DNA of 64,000 bases, from positions 744,001 through 808,000 of the forward strand of contig CAVZSF010000005.1 in NCBI GenBank assembly GCA_963777895.1, written 5' to 3'. Each line of letters starts with the position of its first letter. Within the stretch, counting starts at the first letter, position 1. This document shows positions 63,071-64,000 of the stretch, piece after piece. Below the pieces are notes generated by a model. That model searched no databases. It worked only from the letters and a program-made list of their open reading frames with translations, and was not told where the DNA came from. The position numbers were made by a program, and so were the translations under genes. The DNA is from UBA2241 sp963777895. Lineage in GTDB: Bacteria; Actinomycetota; Thermoleophilia; UBA2241.

Positions 63071-64000
63071 TTGGCCAATCCAGTGCGTGTCGCGATCATC
63101 GGCGTCGGCAACTGCGCCTCGTCGTTCGTGCAGGGCGTCGAGTTCTACAAGAACGCGAAGAAGACCGACTTCGTCCCCGGCCTCATGCATCCCGTGCTGG
63201 GTGGCTACCACGTCCGCGACATCGAGTTCGTGGCGGCCATCGACGTCGACAAGAACAAGGTGGGCAAGGACCTGAGCCAAGCGGTCTTCAGCGCGCCCAA
63301 CTGCACCACGAAGTTCTGTGACGTGCCCGAGAAGGGTGTCACCGTGGCGCGGGGCATGACCCACGACGGCCTCGGCAAGTACCTCTCGCAGATCATCGAG
63401 AAGGCGCCGGGACCGACGGACGACATCGTCGGCATCCTCAAGGAGACCCAGACCGACGTGGTCGTCAGCTACCTCCCGGTGGGCAGCGAAGAGGCGACGA
63501 AGTGGTACGCCGAGCAGGTGCTCACCGCCGGCTGCGCCATGGTCAACTGCATCCCCGTGTTCATCGCGAGGGAGCCGTACTGGCAGAAGCGCTTCGCCGA
63601 GGCGGGCGTGCCGGTCATCGGCGACGACATCAAGAGCCAGGTCGGGGCGACCATCGTCCATCGCGTGCTCACCCGTCTCATGCGGGAGCGCGGCGTGCGC
63701 CTCGAGAGGACGAGCCAGCTCAACGTGGGCGGCAACACCGACTTCCTCAACATGCTCGAGCGCGAGCGCCTGGAGTCGAAGAAGATCAGCAAGACCAACG
63801 CCGTCACCAGCCAGCTCGACTACGACATGGGTGCGAAGAACGTGCACATCGGTCCGAGCGACTATGTCGAGTGGCTCGAGGACCGCAAGTGGGCCTACAT
63901 CCGCATGGAGGGTCGCACCTTCGGCGACGTGCCGCTGAACATCGAGCTCAAGCTCGAGGTGGTCGACTCGCCGAACTCGGCCGGTATCGTCATCGACGCG
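63071..64000 (+). CDS. ino1: myo-Inositol-1-phosphate synthase, truncated by the window end
   Basis: The first 310 residues are present and the gene runs off the right edge. It converts glucose 6-phosphate to inositol 1-phosphate with NAD, feeding phosphatidylinositol and mycothiol-type thiols. The Rossmann motif VAIIGVGNCASSFVQG opens the domain; NVGGNTDFLNML and SKTNAVTSQL are conserved family blocks. The start is TTG 63071 with GGAGGT at 8 bases, an uncommon start codon. The actinobacterial/archaeal form of the enzyme is implied by its length and motifs. Confidence 0.97.
   Translation, partial: MANPVRVAIIGVGNCASSFVQGVEFYKNAKKTDFVPGLMHPVLGGYHVRDIEFVAAIDVDKNKVGKDLSQAVFSAPNCTTKFCDVPEKGVTVARGMTHDGLGKYLSQIIEKAPGPTDDIVGILKETQTDVVVSYLPVGSEEATKWYAEQVLTAGCAMVNCIPVFIAREPYWQKRFAEAGVPVIGDDIKSQVGATIVHRVLTRLMRERGVRLERTSQLNVGGNTDFLNMLERERLESKKISKTNAVTSQLDYDMGAKNVHIGPSDYVEWLEDRKWAYIRMEGRTFGDVPLNIELKLEVVDSPNSAGIVIDA

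Noticed and set aside
1..64000. oriC inside the window
   Set aside because: No cluster of TTGTCCACA-like DnaA boxes and no dnaA or dnaN seen.

Overview
The window is GC-rich throughout (about 70 percent by eye) and reads as an actinobacterial chromosome. The markers are the kinase/FHA/phosphatase/FtsW/PBP/PknB cell-wall cluster, a myo-inositol-1-phosphate synthase next to a CDP-alcohol phosphotransferase, and topA-tmk-holB. Many of these genes (dnaX, tadA, serS, pheA, the pknB cluster, topA, tmk, holB, acs, ino1) lie in the origin-proximal arc of known actinobacterial chromosomes, so I infer an origin-proximal location. The archaeal-type topoisomerase I and the RicT-like protein suggest a deep-branching or little-studied lineage rather than Streptomyces or Mycobacterium. 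No taxon can be fixed from the sequence alone.

Layout. 0-2.3 kb: dnaX and the 4.5S SRP RNA. 2.6-11.3 kb: a membrane M28 peptidase, an alpha/beta hydrolase, a fused acyl-CoA synthetase/acetyltransferase of the Pat type, acetyl-CoA synthetase and tRNA-Val. 11.4-17 kb: small enzymes, membrane proteins and a large secreted beta-propeller/Ig-like protein. 17.3-24.3 kb: three tRNA-Ser genes, tRNA-Arg, tadA, nitroreductase, YceI, a HEAT-repeat protein, a membrane metalloprotease and several small membrane proteins. 24.4-28 kb: an M20 peptidase and a secreted PQQ-repeat protein. 28-32.7 kb: a visibly less GC-rich accessory segment. It holds a membrane protein/methyltransferase pair and a three-gene cassette bounded by tRNA-Ser(UGA) and a degenerate copy of that tRNA. 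32.7-39 kb: a carbonic anhydrase-like protein, serS, an L,D-transpeptidase, pheA and tRNA-Leu. 39.1-48.2 kb: the cell-wall Ser/Thr kinase cluster. 48.2-55 kb: a cation exchanger, a purine permease, a CBS protein, an Asp23-like protein and an amidohydrolase. 55-61.2 kb: TPR, STAS, topA, tmk, holB, ricT-like and HMA genes. 61.2-64 kb: tRNA-Lys, a PAP2 protein, the CDP-alcohol phosphotransferase and ino1, which runs off the end.

How the genes fit together. Acs and the Pat-like enzyme are a plausible enzyme/regulator pair for acetate activation. TadA and its expected substrate tRNA-Arg(ACG) lie 5 kb apart. All four serine isoacceptor tRNA types and seryl-tRNA synthetase occur within 17 kb. The 39-48 kb block couples phospho-signalling to septal and elongation peptidoglycan synthesis. 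The right end supplies inositol phosphate and phosphoinositide lipid precursors.

Caution. Twelve genes, including essential ones (dnaX, tmk, topA), are interrupted by about 16 single-base-type frameshifts. Each resumes in another frame without losing conserved sequence, which is most simply explained by uncorrected sequencing or assembly errors. Such genes are annotated as one locus spanning the breaks.
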